Shown here in pieces: positions 7,709-16,723 of a stretch of 64,000 nucleotides of DNA. The stretch is from positions 248,001 through 312,000 of the forward strand of contig CAWJKU010000001.1 of assembly GCA_963843535.1 (NCBI GenBank). Direction: 5' to 3'. This stretch comes from CAVUNY01 sp963843535. Lineage in GTDB: Bacteria; Chloroflexota; Anaerolineae; Anaerolineales; Anaerolineaceae. Both the position numbers and the translations under genes were made by a program. The notes beneath the pieces were generated by a model, which saw nothing but the letters and a program-made list of their open reading frames with translations, did no database searches and was not told the origin of the DNA. Position 1 is the first letter of the stretch, and the number at the start of each line of letters is the position of its first letter.

Positions 7709-10006
7709 ATGCAAAAAAAATTGCATTTCCTGATCATGACGGTGCTGCTCCTTTGCACCCCACTTCCCCTTTTTTCCGCACAAGCACAATCCTTCATCAG
7801 CGACGGCAACACGATTTTTCTGCCGGCGGTGCTGAAGACCGATCCGGTCAGCCTGACCGTCATTCAGCAAATTGCCCAGGCGGTGGTTTCCGGCAGGATT
7901 ACCGCTGAACAGGGATTGATCTACCAGGTCTTCGCCATCTTTGGCGACCCGCGCCTGCCGGCGGAGTTTTCCGGTGGCAGCGTGGGCGAGGATGGAGACG
8001 GCGTGCTGATGGATGCAGCCGCGCGCTGGGACAGCCTGTCGGAAAGCGCCAAATCCACCCTCCGCCCGTTCTTAATCGCGCCGAACCAGCCGGGAACCTG
8101 GTTTAATCCCACCCCGGATGCAGGCTCGACCCGGCCCGGCGGCGTTCCAGCGGACGGTACCTCCCCGAGCGCTTATTGGTCTTCCATTTCATCGGCGAGC
8201 CACCCGGTGCGTTTTTATTGGCCGACCGGCTCTGCGCCCGGGCAGGCCATGGCGGTTGGGTTGAGAGCTGCCATGGACCAGAAAATCTGGAACAACCTGA
8301 CCACCAATATGGGCGGCAAAACGCCCCTGCTCAGCACCAACGGCACCCTGGAAGTGTTCGTCTGGCACAGCTACCGCCAAATGGATGGTGTGATTGTGCC
8401 CTTTGATCCGAATTGGGGCGGCGCCACGGTGCGCCCGTCCTGCGCCAATGCCGTCGGCACGATCTATATGCCGATCAACCGCCCGCTGGGAGATGAGTTC
8501 ACCCCGGGCGCGATCCAATCCCTGGCGCACGAGTTCATGCATACCCTGCAGTACGCCTATGCTGAAAGTGACTGCGACGCATACAAGTGGCTGCGCGAGG
8601 GAACGGCGAAATGGGCGGAAGATTACGTCTACCACTATGCCGACAGCGAGCACCCCAGGGCGAAAGATTACCTCTCAAAGCCGAATCTCAGGCTGGATGA
8701 CCCGTCTACCAATACACGCTATTACGGCACCTGGCTGCTGCCGTACTACCTTACCCACAAATTGGGGCAGCCCGATTTCGTTCGCCTTCTGTGGGAGAAA
8801 TCTGAAACCACAGCCAACAGCTTCGAGGCCATGTACCAGTCCATTACAGAGGGTATAAGGGACTTTTTTTGGGCCTGGTACCTGCCGTCTTTGTGGAACC
8901 TTGCCCCTTACGATGCTTATTACCAGAAAGATGACAGCCTGACCGACACGGTCAAGGCCGAAGATCCTAACCCCATCCCGGTGACGCTCACGAATGGGAT
9001 TTTTACCCATCCCCTGGGCGACGACTTAAAGCTCGGCGCGGCCCGGTTTACCCATTTCACTTTTTCCGACAGCAGCGTGCGCAGTTTCGCCGTCTTAAAT
9101 GGGATCGGCAAGAACCTGACCAAAGAGGATGCCGTGACGTGGGGCAATTGGGATGTCACCACCGGCGACCAGGCTTACTACGGCGAAGAACTCCCTGCGG
9201 ATCAAGCGAAGGGCGCCACCCTGGTGTTAATGCTCAAAGCAGCCGGGCAGGACTGGCAGCCCTTCTACCTGAGCTACGCCAGCCTTGAGCGCGAGTCCTT
9301 TGCGTACTGCTTCGATTCGCAAACCAAGATCGATGAAATGGTCGTGATCCAATCCAACGCGGATTGGACCCATCCGGACCGGGTGCTCTCCCACCAGGGT
9401 GACCCGAGCACCGTGGTCGCCACCAATATTCCCTGCTGGAAATTGCAAGGAACTTCGAAGGTGACCTTTTTCACAGCGGCAAGCGAGGGACAGGGCGTCA
9501 CGGAAGTTTACAGCGCAAATGTGACCTACGGCATGCCCAGCGCAATCCCTGTTCCCCCGGTGTATGGGCTCAATTTCTTTACGTATCCCGAAGTATCCCT
9601 GACGCTGCTCAGCGCGGACGTGAACTGGACGGTCAGCGGGTCGTCTGGCAAATGTGTATATTCGGGCAGCGGCTCGTACCATGTCGATGAACAGCCGGGA
9701 GCGGGCAGCCAGTATATCTACCTGTTCAGCGGGATCCTGGCGGGCGGCCCGTCTTACCGCGGCTACCAGGGCCAGGGAGATCAGGATGAATCCGTCCAGA
9801 TCACCTACAGCATCACCGGCGAGGATTGCCCGGGTTCAGCCACCGAGAGCGCCGCCTGGTTCCTCGAAATCCCGATTACGGAGGATCGAGCCCATATCAA
9901 GGTGCCGCCCGGCGGTGGGGCGCTCAGCGGCTCGTACAAACGCACCGTCTCCTGGGGAGATGATTACACCTTGCTGGAATGGAACCTGAACCCGCAGAAG
10001 AAATAA
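7709..10006 (+). CDS. Secreted gluzincin-type zinc metallopeptidase-like protein
   Basis: 765 residues. A signal peptide is clear (residues 1-27, hydrophobic core FLIMTVLLLCTPLPLF, AQA cleavage site). A zinc-protease motif HEFMH lies at 274-278, followed by WLREGTAKWAED at 294-304, where a Glu would be the third zinc ligand. The rest is beta-rich, with no membrane anchor visible, so it is probably exported. Residues about 560-765 may form C-terminal beta domains. It probably cleaves extracellular protein, but the substrate is unknown. ATG 7709 has a purine-rich GGAAAGGAAATG upstream and its own promoter. It is convergent with the DUF5680-like gene, leaving only 4 bp between the two stops. Confidence 0.7.
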   Translation: MQKKLHFLIMTVLLLCTPLPLFSAQAQSFISDGNTIFLPAVLKTDPVSLTVIQQIAQAVVSGRITAEQGLIYQVFAIFGDPRLPAEFSGGSVGEDGDGVLMDAAARWDSLSESAKSTLRPFLIAPNQPGTWFNPTPDAGSTRPGGVPADGTSPSAYWSSISSASHPVRFYWPTGSAPGQAMAVGLRAAMDQKIWNNLTTNMGGKTPLLSTNGTLEVFVWHSYRQMDGVIVPFDPNWGGATVRPSCANAVGTIYMPINRPLGDEFTPGAIQSLAHEFMHTLQYAYAESDCDAYKWLREGTAKWAEDYVYHYADSEHPRAKDYLSKPNLRLDDPSTNTRYYGTWLLPYYLTHKLGQPDFVRLLWEKSETTANSFEAMYQSITEGIRDFFWAWYLPSLWNLAPYDAYYQKDDSLTDTVKAEDPNPIPVTLTNGIFTHPLGDDLKLGAARFTHFTFSDSSVRSFAVLNGIGKNLTKEDAVTWGNWDVTTGDQAYYGEELPADQAKGATLVLMLKAAGQDWQPFYLSYASLERESFAYCFDSQTKIDEMVVIQSNADWTHPDRVLSHQGDPSTVVATNIPCWKLQGTSKVTFFTAASEGQGVTEVYSANVTYGMPSAIPVPPVYGLNFFTYPEVSLTLLSADVNWTVSGSSGKCVYSGSGSYHVDEQPGAGSQYIYLFSGILAGGPSYRGYQGQGDQDESVQITYSITGEDCPGSATESAAWFLEIPITEDRAHIKVPPGGGALSGSYKRTVSWGDDYTLLEWNLNPQKK

Positions 10007-10010
10007 TCGT

Positions 10011-10487
10011 TCAATCGATGATCAGGCCGCCGTGGTAGACCAGCTCATAGGCTGTTATGCAGTCGCGCTGGATCCATTCGCGACCCTTAAAACGGGTGAA
10101 CTCGCCTTCGTTGGTGTCGAAGTAGATGAAAGCGCCTTCGCTGTACTGGAATCCGCTCAAGAAGCGGTTTTCTTTGTACAGGCGCGAAAGACTGGCTTTA
10201 ATCATCTGTCCAGCTTGAGCGGGGGTGATGAGATCGAGCCGTAAGATATGGCCGTAATAGTTCATGGCCCAGACCGGGTTTCCGGCATACCAGACGGCTT
10301 CCTCGCCGATGAAATCTGTGCCGCCGAAGTAGCTGTCAAGGTAAGTCCAGTCTCCATCCACAAATTGGAGGTCGTGGGATGCGGGGCGGCAGGATTGAAT
10401 TTTCGCGCCGCCGCCCACGTAGGTGGCAGCTTTGGCCCGGACGATAAAGGAATGCAGCTCAGGGAGTGATAGGTCGCGCATGGGCAA
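10011..10487 (-). CDS. DUF5680-like protein
   Basis: 158 residues, start ATG. The N-terminus LHSFIVRAKAATYVGGG and the WTYLDSYFGG and WYAGNPVWAMNYYG blocks match the DUF5680 family, small cytosolic proteins of unknown function that sometimes sit beside XRE-type HTH domains. None is fused here. No signal peptide or metal motif is visible. A GAGGA-type site (AGGAGGACTTGC on the minus strand) precedes the start. It is divergent from the G5/3D gene. Confidence 0.6.
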   Translation of the reverse strand: MPMRDLSLPELHSFIVRAKAATYVGGGAKIQSCRPASHDLQFVDGDWTYLDSYFGGTDFIGEEAVWYAGNPVWAMNYYGHILRLDLITPAQAGQMIKASLSRLYKENRFLSGFQYSEGAFIYFDTNEGEFTRFKGREWIQRDCITAYELVYHGGLIID

Positions 10488-10630
10488 GTCCTCCTGATGA
10501 AAAATTACCCTCTCACACCTGATTTTATTATATGCAAAATAAACCTGTCTGCGTGATCGATGGCCTCTGGATCAAGCGCCACAGGTCGAGAGCCGTTTTT
10601 AAATCGCGCTGTAAGCCTGTTTTGATCTGT

Positions 10631-10642
10631 TACAATACGCGT
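10631..10642 (+). promoter_or_regulatory. -10 element 6 nt upstream of ATG (leaderless start)
   Basis: TACAAT at 10631-10636 ends six bases before ATG 10643. A transcript from this box would start at or next to the start codon, and no Shine-Dalgarno sequence is present. The same spacing recurs at other genes in the window. Confidence 0.45.
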
Positions 10643-12034
10643 ATGAAAAAGCGTTTATTTCTCCCGGCAGCAGTGCTCCTGATCCTGGCTGCGGCGGCGC
10701 TGGCGGCAGTCTTTGCCCACCGCCCGGTGACCATCGTGGTGGATGGGGCAGCCCAGGTGGTGGAGACTCGCGCCTTGAACGTGGGCTGGGCGCTGCGTGA
10801 TGCCGGAATGACCCTCACCGAGCTGGACCAAATCTCCCCGCCGCTGACGGAAGGACTGCCCTGGAACGAGGCCGCGATCGAAATTCAGCGCCCTCGCCCG
10901 GTATCCGTGTGGGAGGACGGCAGCGGCCAGCTGAAAACCTGGTGGAGCAGCGAGCGCCTGCCGGCGAACCTGCTGGCAGCCGCCGGGGTCACCCTGGCGG
11001 AAACAGACCTTCTCTTATGGAACGGGGCGGCGGTGGCCCTGGACCAGGCCCTGCCCCTGGCGGACGAGTACCTGCTCCAGGTGCGGCGCGCCGTGCAGGC
11101 CTCGATCCGCATCAACGGCGACGAAAAGAATCTGGTCAGCATCGGCCCGACCCTGGGACAGGCTCTGTGGGAGTCGGGCCTGCGCCTGACCCCGCTGGAT
11201 GTGATTTCACTGCCGTTTGAAGCCCCGCTCGTCCGTGAGCAGACCCTGGTCGTGCGGCCCGCTGTGCCGGTGCGGGTGGCGGTGGACGGAGCCCTGATCA
11301 GCGGGCGCTCGCCAGCGGAGACGGTCGGCCAGGCCCTGGCCCAGGTGGGCGTCTCCTTGCAGGGATTAGATTACGCGGAACCAGCCTGGGACCAGCCCCT
11401 GCCGGCGGACGGCCGGGTGAGCGTGGTGCGCGTGCGCGAAGAGATCGAGCTGCAGCAAACTGCCATCCCCTATAAATCGGAATTTGTGGCCGATGCCAAT
11501 ACCGAATTGGACCAGCAGAGCATCGTCCAGACCGGGCTGCCCGGGGTCAAGCTGGCACGGGTGCGCGTACGCTATGAGAACGGCAAAGAAGTCTCTCGCC
11601 AGAAAGAAGCGGAGTGGATCGCCTCGCAGCCGCGCAACCAGAAGACCGGCTACGGCACCAAGATTGTTATCCGCACCCTGGATACGCCGGACGGTCCGAT
11701 CGAATACTACCGCAAGGTGACCGTATATGCTACTTCGTTCGCCCCGTGCAACTTCATACCGTTCATCGGCCGCTGTTCGTACACCACCGCCGCCGGTTAT
11801 CCCCTGCAGAAGGGCGTGATCGGGGTGGGTGAGGTCTGGTACGGCCTGATGAAAGGCTGGGGGGTGTACGTGGACGGATACGGCACCGCCCGGGTCGGGG
11901 ATTATGGGTATGTCCCCGGCTTTTGGATTGATTTGGGCTACAGCGACGCCGATTTTGTCAACTGGCATCGCAATACCACCCTGTACTTCCTCACCCCTGT
12001 TCCCGCCAACGTGCCATGGGTCCTGCCAAAATAG
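10643..12034 (+). CDS. DUF348/G5/3D-domain cell-wall protein
   Basis: 463 residues. An N-terminal membrane or signal segment (residues 7-24, LFLPAAVLLILAAAALAAV) leads to three DUF348 (YabB-type) repeats at about 30-75, 130-175 and 205-245, a G5 domain at about 260-340 (VRYENGKEVSRQ), and a C-terminal 3D domain at about 350-455 containing YVDGYGTARVGDYG with its Asp residues. The family (YabE/Rpf-like) acts on or binds peptidoglycan; the 3D domain resembles the MltA catalytic fold. A longer frame begins at 10532, but ATG 10643 places the signal peptide at the N-terminus and follows a -10 box. The last 19 bp overlap rsmA, as in many Gram-positive genomes where yabE neighbours ksgA. Confidence 0.85.
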   Translation: MKKRLFLPAAVLLILAAAALAAVFAHRPVTIVVDGAAQVVETRALNVGWALRDAGMTLTELDQISPPLTEGLPWNEAAIEIQRPRPVSVWEDGSGQLKTWWSSERLPANLLAAAGVTLAETDLLLWNGAAVALDQALPLADEYLLQVRRAVQASIRINGDEKNLVSIGPTLGQALWESGLRLTPLDVISLPFEAPLVREQTLVVRPAVPVRVAVDGALISGRSPAETVGQALAQVGVSLQGLDYAEPAWDQPLPADGRVSVVRVREEIELQQTAIPYKSEFVADANTELDQQSIVQTGLPGVKLARVRVRYENGKEVSRQKEAEWIASQPRNQKTGYGTKIVIRTLDTPDGPIEYYRKVTVYATSFAPCNFIPFIGRCSYTTAAGYPLQKGVIGVGEVWYGLMKGWGVYVDGYGTARVGDYGYVPGFWIDLGYSDADFVNWHRNTTLYFLTPVPANVPWVLPK

Positions 12035-12861
12035 ATCTTCCTCGCCTTGAAGTCGCCGGCTTGCTGCGGCAGTACGGTCTTTCACCCAAGAAAGGTCTCG
12101 GTCAAAATTTCCTGGTCGACCCGGCGGCCTTGAATGCCGTGGTTGCCGCGGCCGACATTCCCGCGGATGGGGTAGTGCTGGAGGTTGGCCCGGGTCTCGG
12201 CCACCTGACGCGCTACCTGTCCCGTGCCGCGCGGCGCGTGGCAGCCGTCGAGCTGGATAAGGACCTGATCCCGCTGCTCGAGCAGGTCCTGGCGGATTTT
12301 CCCAATGTGACGGTCACCCAGGGTGATATTCTGGCGGTTGACCCGGCCGTGCTGGCTGGCGAGCCGGGCTACCTGGTGGTGGCGAACATTCCCTATTACA
12401 TCACCTCGGCTGTCATCCGCCACCTTTTGGAAGCGCGTTACAAGCCTGCGCGCCTGGTGCTGACCGTGCAGCGTGAGGTTGCCGAGCGCATCTGCGCCGG
12501 GCCGGGTGAAATGAGCCTGCTCGCCTTGAGCGTCCAGGTGTACGGGCAGCCGCGCATCGCCGCCCGCCTACCGGCAGGGGCATTTATCCCCCCGCCCAAG
12601 GTCGATTCGGCCGTGGTGCGCGTCGACCTTTACGACCAGCCGCGCATCCCGACAGACAGCCTGGAGCATTTCTTCACGCTGTCCAAAGCCGGTTTCAGCC
12701 AGAAACGCAAAATGCTGCGCAATTCCCTGGCGGGAGGGCTGGGCATTCCCCCGGCCCAGGCCAGCGCGCTGCTGACGGCGGTGGGCATCGATCCCCAGCG
12801 CCGCGCGGAAACGATCAATCTGGAGGAATGGGGGCGGCTGGTGCAGCAATTTAAAACATAA
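12016..12861 (+). CDS. rsmA: 16S rRNA dimethyladenosine transferase
   Basis: 281 residues. It dimethylates the two adjacent adenines of the 3'-terminal helix 45 of 16S rRNA using S-adenosylmethionine, late in small-subunit assembly. Seen: KKGLGQNFLVD (typical N-terminal block), the SAM motif LEVGPGLGHLT at about 55-65, catalytic NIPYYIT at about 125, and the C-terminal helical domain with FSQKRKMLRNSL. It overlaps the 3' end of the G5/3D gene, so it is probably co-transcribed and translationally coupled; no separate ribosome site is visible. A strong bidirectional terminator follows immediately. Length and motifs are normal. Confidence 0.95.
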   Translation: MGPAKIDLPRLEVAGLLRQYGLSPKKGLGQNFLVDPAALNAVVAAADIPADGVVLEVGPGLGHLTRYLSRAARRVAAVELDKDLIPLLEQVLADFPNVTVTQGDILAVDPAVLAGEPGYLVVANIPYYITSAVIRHLLEARYKPARLVLTVQREVAERICAGPGEMSLLALSVQVYGQPRIAARLPAGAFIPPPKVDSAVVRVDLYDQPRIPTDSLEHFFTLSKAGFSQKRKMLRNSLAGGLGIPPAQASALLTAVGIDPQRRAETINLEEWGRLVQQFKT

Positions 12862-12900
12862 GATGGTGTTTTTTTCGCTTCAGGCGAAAAAAACACCATC
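12862..12900. terminator. Bidirectional terminator
   Basis: An almost perfect palindrome: GATGGTGTTTTTTTCGC pairs with GCGAAAAAAACACCATC around a CTTCAG-type loop. A/T runs on both arms serve both rsmA and the convergent glycosyltransferase. Confidence 0.85.
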
Positions 12901-12915
12901 ATTAATTAAGTGTCA

Positions 12916-13633
12916 CTAGAGATCGCGGTACGCGCCCAGCAGCTGCCACACCCGCAGGGCAGCCTCCATCATAATGCGCCGGTTCATCTTGGATTTACCC
13001 CAGCGGCGGTCGGCAAAATATATCGGCACTTCCGTAAAACGCAGCCCCAGGCGGGTGGCCACATAACATAATTCCACCTGGAACACATACCCGTTCGAAC
13101 GGATACGGTTTAGCGGCATTGCCAGCAGTGTTTCGCGCTTCCACAACCTGAACCCCCCGGTCACATCCCTGTTCTTTAAACCCAGGATGGTACGCGCATA
13201 AAAATTGCCCCAGGCAGATAATCCCTTGCGCCAAAGAGGCCAGTCTTTGTCCACACTGCCCCCGGCGATATAGCGCGAACCGATTACGCCATCCCACCCC
13301 GGCAGGCTCTGGCATCATTTCAGGGATCTTTTCCGGCGGGTGGGAAAAATCGCAGTCCATTTGCAGCATGGCTTCGGCACCATCCGCCATTGCTTTTTTG
13401 AAGCCTTCCAGGTAAGCCGTTCCCAGGCCCATCTTGCCCGCGCGGTGCAAAACATCCACCTTGCCGGGGTAAGCCCGCTTGAATTCTTCGGCCATTTGCC
13501 CGGTTCCATCCGGGCTGTTATCGTCGACAACCAGGAGTGAAAGATCGGGTACGGAAAGCGAAAATAAAGCGGAAACCATTTTAGGAAGGTTTTCCGCTTC
13601 GTTAAATGTTGGAATGATAATCGTGGTTTTCAT
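12916..13633 (-). pseudogene. Polyprenol-phosphate mannosyltransferase-like GT2 (one +1 frameshift)
   Basis: Two frames together make a normal 238-residue DPM1-type glycosyltransferase. The N-terminal part (from ATG 13633) has IIPTFNEAENLP, VVDDNSPDGT and QMDCDFSHPPEKIPEMM; the C-terminal part carries VIGSRYIAGG, NRDVTGGFRLW and EVPIYFADRRWGKSKM. The break is at the C run 13297-13300 (plus strand), where removal of one base rejoins both without loss. The enzyme would make polyprenyl-phosphate mannose (or another hexose) at the inner membrane face for glycan or glycoprotein synthesis. It overlaps the response-regulator gene by 4 bp, so it belongs to the 15.5-12.9 kb operon. A one-base consensus error is as likely as a true mutation. 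Confidence 0.75.
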
Positions 13634-14496
13634 GAGGTTCCTGGGCGGTACATGCGCTCGACCTCCATTTTAAACCCATCCAGGTCTTTAAAGCTCTTTT
13701 TGCCCGCGCTCAATTCTTTGATCTCCACCGCCAGGCGCTGTTTGCGCATCGCGGCTGAAGCGCGGTCCTGGTCACGGTAAAAGTAATCAAAGGATTGCTC
13801 CAGGCGCTTGTGAATGCGGTCTTTCAATTGGGGCTGCGAGGCGGGCAGGGTGGTGATCATGAAATCGGACGGCGTGAGCTGGCCCAGAAAATCGCCCGGG
13901 TTGCCGTTTTCGCGGATCGCATCTTGCAGCATGATCGAAACGGCGCGCAGCAGGTCATCGGAGGCCACAAAGCCGTAGGTCTCGCGGAAGGCGTCCAGGT
14001 TGCGCAGAGATATGGTCATCAGCGACCATTCTTTTTCGATCAAGCAGACGCGCAGCCGGTCGTCGACCAGGTAACCTTCGGGCAAGCCGGTGATCGGGTT
14101 GGTCAGCGTGCCGCGCCGCGCCCGCTCCAGGGCATTGCGCACACGCAGGCGCAGCTCCTGGATATCGAACGGCTTGGTAATGTAATCGTCCGCGTTCAGC
14201 TCCAGCCCGGTCAGGCGATCTTTGCGCTCGCGTTTTTCGGTTAAAAAGATGATCGGCAGATCTTTCGTGCGGCGCATCGAACGCAGCCGGCGGGCCACTT
14301 CGAACCCGTCGATGTCCGGCAGGCGGATATCCAGGATGACCAGGTCAGGGCTGCTGGTTTGCGCGGCGCGGATGCCGTCTTCTCCCCAATTGACGGTCAG
14401 CACTTCATATCCCTGGATACGGAAGTAGGCATTGAGCATATCCGCGATATCCAGGTCATCTTCTACGATCAGGAGGGTGCTTTTTTCGTCTTCCAA
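13630..14496 (-). CDS. Response regulator with degenerate GGDEF-type domain
   Basis: 288 residues. A receiver domain at about 8-125 has the acidic pair VEDD, phospho-acceptor LVILDIRLPDIDG (Asp near 56), IIFLTEK and the KPFD lysine. The C-terminal domain (about 135-285) has a GGDEF-like layout (TNPITGLPEG; SLMTISLRNLDAFRE; GQLTPSDFMITT), but the signature loop is TPSDF rather than GGDEF, so cyclase activity is unlikely. Translation begins at a TTG with AGGAGG-like sequence upstream on the minus strand. It sits between the V4R gene (9 bp away) and the glycosyltransferase (4-bp overlap). I infer a signalling output that acts by protein contact. Confidence 0.8.
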   Translation of the reverse strand: MEDEKSTLLIVEDDLDIADMLNAYFRIQGYEVLTVNWGEDGIRAAQTSSPDLVILDIRLPDIDGFEVARRLRSMRRTKDLPIIFLTEKRERKDRLTGLELNADDYITKPFDIQELRLRVRNALERARRGTLTNPITGLPEGYLVDDRLRVCLIEKEWSLMTISLRNLDAFRETYGFVASDDLLRAVSIMLQDAIRENGNPGDFLGQLTPSDFMITTLPASQPQLKDRIHKRLEQSFDYFYRDQDRASAAMRKQRLAVEIKELSAGKKSFKDLDGFKMEVERMYRPGTS

Positions 14497-14505
14497 AACC
14501 CGGCC

Positions 14506-15138
14506 TTATGAAATTGGTTCCTTGGGAATGACAAACTGGCAGTTTTCATCGCCGCAGGATTTGGCCGTGGCCTGCATAACCCGGAATTCATTCCCACCGG
14601 AGACCCATTTCAAGCTGGCTTGCAGCAAGCCGTTGGCATAATTGCAGGCTGGCTTTTCAGTGTGCCTGCCCCAACATACCGGGCAGCGGTGGATGGTGTA
14701 GATAAATTGGTCCGGTTTTTCAACCACGGTGCTCAGCTGGTCGCTGGTCTGGGAAAAAATTTTTGCCATCGCCGGCAGCCCGATGCGCAGTTTGATCGAC
14801 TGCGGCAGAACCTTGAAGGCCAGGTCGCCAACCCCGGCCAGCGCGCCGAAATTGCGCAGTCCCTCTTCGAAAGTGGCGCGTCCGGCGCGCAGCGCCAGGC
14901 TGCGACCGCCGCGCGCCCCAAACATATCTTCCAGGGCGCCGCTGATGGCTGAAAAATCGGCGAAATCAAACTTGCGTTCCAGGTTGTCGGGCGGCAGGTT
15001 ATCGATCAGGTGGGAGAGGTTGGCCAGGTTGAGAATGGCATTCACGCCATTCTGCCCCATGACCTCTTTTAAGGCCATAATCGCGATACGAGCAAATTTA
15101 TACGGGTAATACAGACCGCTTTTTGGGATCGGTTCCAT
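14506..15138 (-). CDS. V4R-domain (4-vinyl reductase-like) protein
   Basis: 210 residues. The C-terminal half contains a V4R signature with conserved cysteines: RCPVCWGRHTEKPACNYANG, and KSCGDENCQFVIP at the end. The domain is known as a small-ligand or metal-binding sensor (named from bacteriochlorophyll BchJ, also present in XylR-type regulators). The N-terminal half is helical (IAIMALKEVMGQNGVNAIL). No membrane segment is seen. Its position between a roadblock protein and a response regulator suggests a sensor that feeds the regulator. The bound ligand cannot be read from sequence. Confidence 0.75.
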   Translation of the reverse strand: MEPIPKSGLYYPYKFARIAIMALKEVMGQNGVNAILNLANLSHLIDNLPPDNLERKFDFADFSAISGALEDMFGARGGRSLALRAGRATFEEGLRNFGALAGVGDLAFKVLPQSIKLRIGLPAMAKIFSQTSDQLSTVVEKPDQFIYTIHRCPVCWGRHTEKPACNYANGLLQASLKWVSGGNEFRVMQATAKSCGDENCQFVIPKEPIS

Positions 15139-15153
15139 AACTTAATCCTGAGA

Positions 15154-15525
15154 TCAGATGAGTTTCTTGAGATCCTCGGTTGCCCTGCGCATATCGAGGA
15201 AAATCAGGCCTAATTTGGCCTGCTCGCGGCTCAGTGCAGTCAGCACAGCGTCTTCCCCAACCGACATCAAGATCACGTAACCGGAAACACCTTTGATGTA
15301 CACCTGTTCCAGTGATCCCCGCCCCAATTCGCTCGCAATCCGCTCGCCGAGGGAGAGCATCGCGGCAGACATGGCCGAAACGCGGTCTTCCTCGATGCCC
15401 TGCGGCAAAGCAGAAGCGATGGTCAGCCCGTCCACACTGACGATCGCGGAGGCTTCAATATCCGGGGATGATGCCTGCAGTTCGCGCAGGCGCTCGACCA
15501 TAAGTTGGGTACGTGTCTTCGTCAA
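15154..15525 (-). CDS. Roadblock/LC7 (MglB-like) protein
   Basis: 123 residues, one roadblock/LC7 domain: LRELQASSPDIEASAIVSVDGLTIAS, then AMLSLGERIASELGRG and VLTALSREQAKLG. Such proteins are dimeric platforms that control small Ras-like GTPases (MglA-type) or act as scaffolds. There is no GTPase gene next to it here; it is instead followed 15 bp later by V4R. Translation starts at TTG with AAGGAG 7 nt upstream. It is the first gene of the roadblock-V4R-REC-GT operon, with a promoter expected in 15526-15678, shared with the divergent HAD gene. Confidence 0.85.
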   Translation of the reverse strand: MTKTRTQLMVERLRELQASSPDIEASAIVSVDGLTIASALPQGIEEDRVSAMSAAMLSLGERIASELGRGSLEQVYIKGVSGYVILMSVGEDAVLTALSREQAKLGLIFLDMRRATEDLKKLI

Positions 15526-15666
15526 AGTGGTGCTCCTTCGAGGGGACCCCCCTCTTAAATATCTAATGCGGTTTTAATAATTTAGCACAGGGGGGATCAA
15601 GTGTCAAGGAAAGCACCCGCCGCCAAAGTCCACCTATCACGATTGTAAGGCTCCTTTCTTTTTTGG

Positions 15667-15678
15667 TATACTGGCTGC
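15667..15678 (+). promoter_or_regulatory. -10 element 6 nt upstream of ATG
   Basis: TATACT at 15667-15672 ends six bases before ATG 15679, with no ribosome binding site between, so a leaderless message is likely. Confidence 0.45.
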
Positions 15679-16324
15679 ATGCCGTATTCAACTTTATTCA
15701 TTGACCTCGACGACACGCTGTATCCGGCGGATTCAGGGGTATGGAAGGCCATTCGACAGCCGGATCGATCTGTATGTGATGGAAAAACTCCATCTCTCGC
15801 AGGAGGAAGCGCGCCTGAGGCGGCAGGATCTCTTTTTGCGTTACGGCACCACCATGCGCGGGCTGCAAGCTGAGTATCACGTGAATGAGGATGAATACCT
15901 GGCCTTCGTCCACGACGTGCCCTTGACCGAATTCCTGCACCCCAATCCCGGCCTATGCCAGATGCTCCAGAAGTACCCGCAGCGCAGGGTGATCTTCACC
16001 AACGCAGATGTTAACCATGCCCGGCGCGTACTGGCTGTGCTCGGATTGGGCGCATGCTTCCAGCAGATCATCGATATTAAAGCTATGTCGCCTTACTGTA
16101 AACCGATGCAAGAAGCGTTCCGGATCGCATTAGAGAAGAGCGGTGAACGGGATCCGGCGCGCTGCGTACTGGTGGATGACCAGGCGCACAACGTGCGCGC
16201 AGCCCGGATTTTTGGCATGCACGCCATCCGGGTTGGCTCGGTGGAACCAGATTTCGAATCGGCAACAATCGCCCGCCTGGATGATTTGCCGGCTGTGCTG
16301 CCCTGGAATGGAGCTGTCCAGTGA
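15679..16324 (+). pseudogene. HAD-family pyrimidine 5'-nucleotidase-like protein (one +1 frameshift)
   Basis: The first 26 codons encode LFIDLDDTLYP, the HAD nucleophile motif (DLDDT). The frame then fails near 15756, and the remaining protein continues one frame over (DLYVMEKLHLSQEEA, VIFTNADVNHARRVL, KPMQEAFRIAL, VLVDDQAHNVRAAR). Removing one base (the A in CGACAGC) joins them into a 214-residue protein with all HAD motifs. Proteins of this type (YjjG/SDT1/PHM8-like) dephosphorylate pyrimidine nucleotides or small phosphates. The next gene overlaps by GTGA. As with the glycosyltransferase, this may be a one-base consensus error. Confidence 0.75.
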
Positions 16325-16587
16325 ACCTGCAGCTGAGTTCCGAAGCCTGGATCGCCCTGGGCTGCCTGGCGGGTGTGGTGCTGCTCTCAGGCGCCGTCCT
16401 GTGGGCTGCCTGGCGGCGCGGGATACGCTCAAAACACTCCCCTCTGCCTGCCGAAAAATCCGAAGGTCCCAGTTTTGATCGAGCATGGAAAAAAGAGGAC
16501 GAACAGCTCGCGGAGCTGGCGCAGGTGGCTAACGACCTGCGCGCGCAGCGTCTTGAGCAACCCGAAAACCGAACTCCGCAGGATTAA
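16321..16587 (+). CDS. Small single-pass membrane protein
   Basis: 88 residues from GTG, overlapping the HAD stop (GTGA). One membrane segment at about 9-31 (WIALGCLAGVVLLSGAVLWAAW) is followed by a basic stretch (RRGIRSK) and a charged cytoplasmic tail with heptad-like Leu spacing (EDEQLAELAQVANDLRAQRL). No family is recognised. Coupling to the HAD gene suggests co-expression but no specific role. Confidence 0.6.
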   Translation: MNLQLSSEAWIALGCLAGVVLLSGAVLWAAWRRGIRSKHSPLPAEKSEGPSFDRAWKKEDEQLAELAQVANDLRAQRLEQPENRTPQD

Positions 16588-16723
16588 CCCCAACCGAAGC
16601 TTTACCTTTCGGGAGAAAAAATATCAGGTTATACACCTATAGCAGATTCATCTTCCGTTAATTCTCACATGGTATCGTTGGTCTGAATACTGTATGTTAA
16701 TGGGTACATGAACAGGAGCTTTG

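Noticed and set aside
11366..12085. A 239-residue minus-strand frame opposite the G5/3D protein
   Set aside because: Shadow of a GC-rich coding region; it overlaps two convincing genes.
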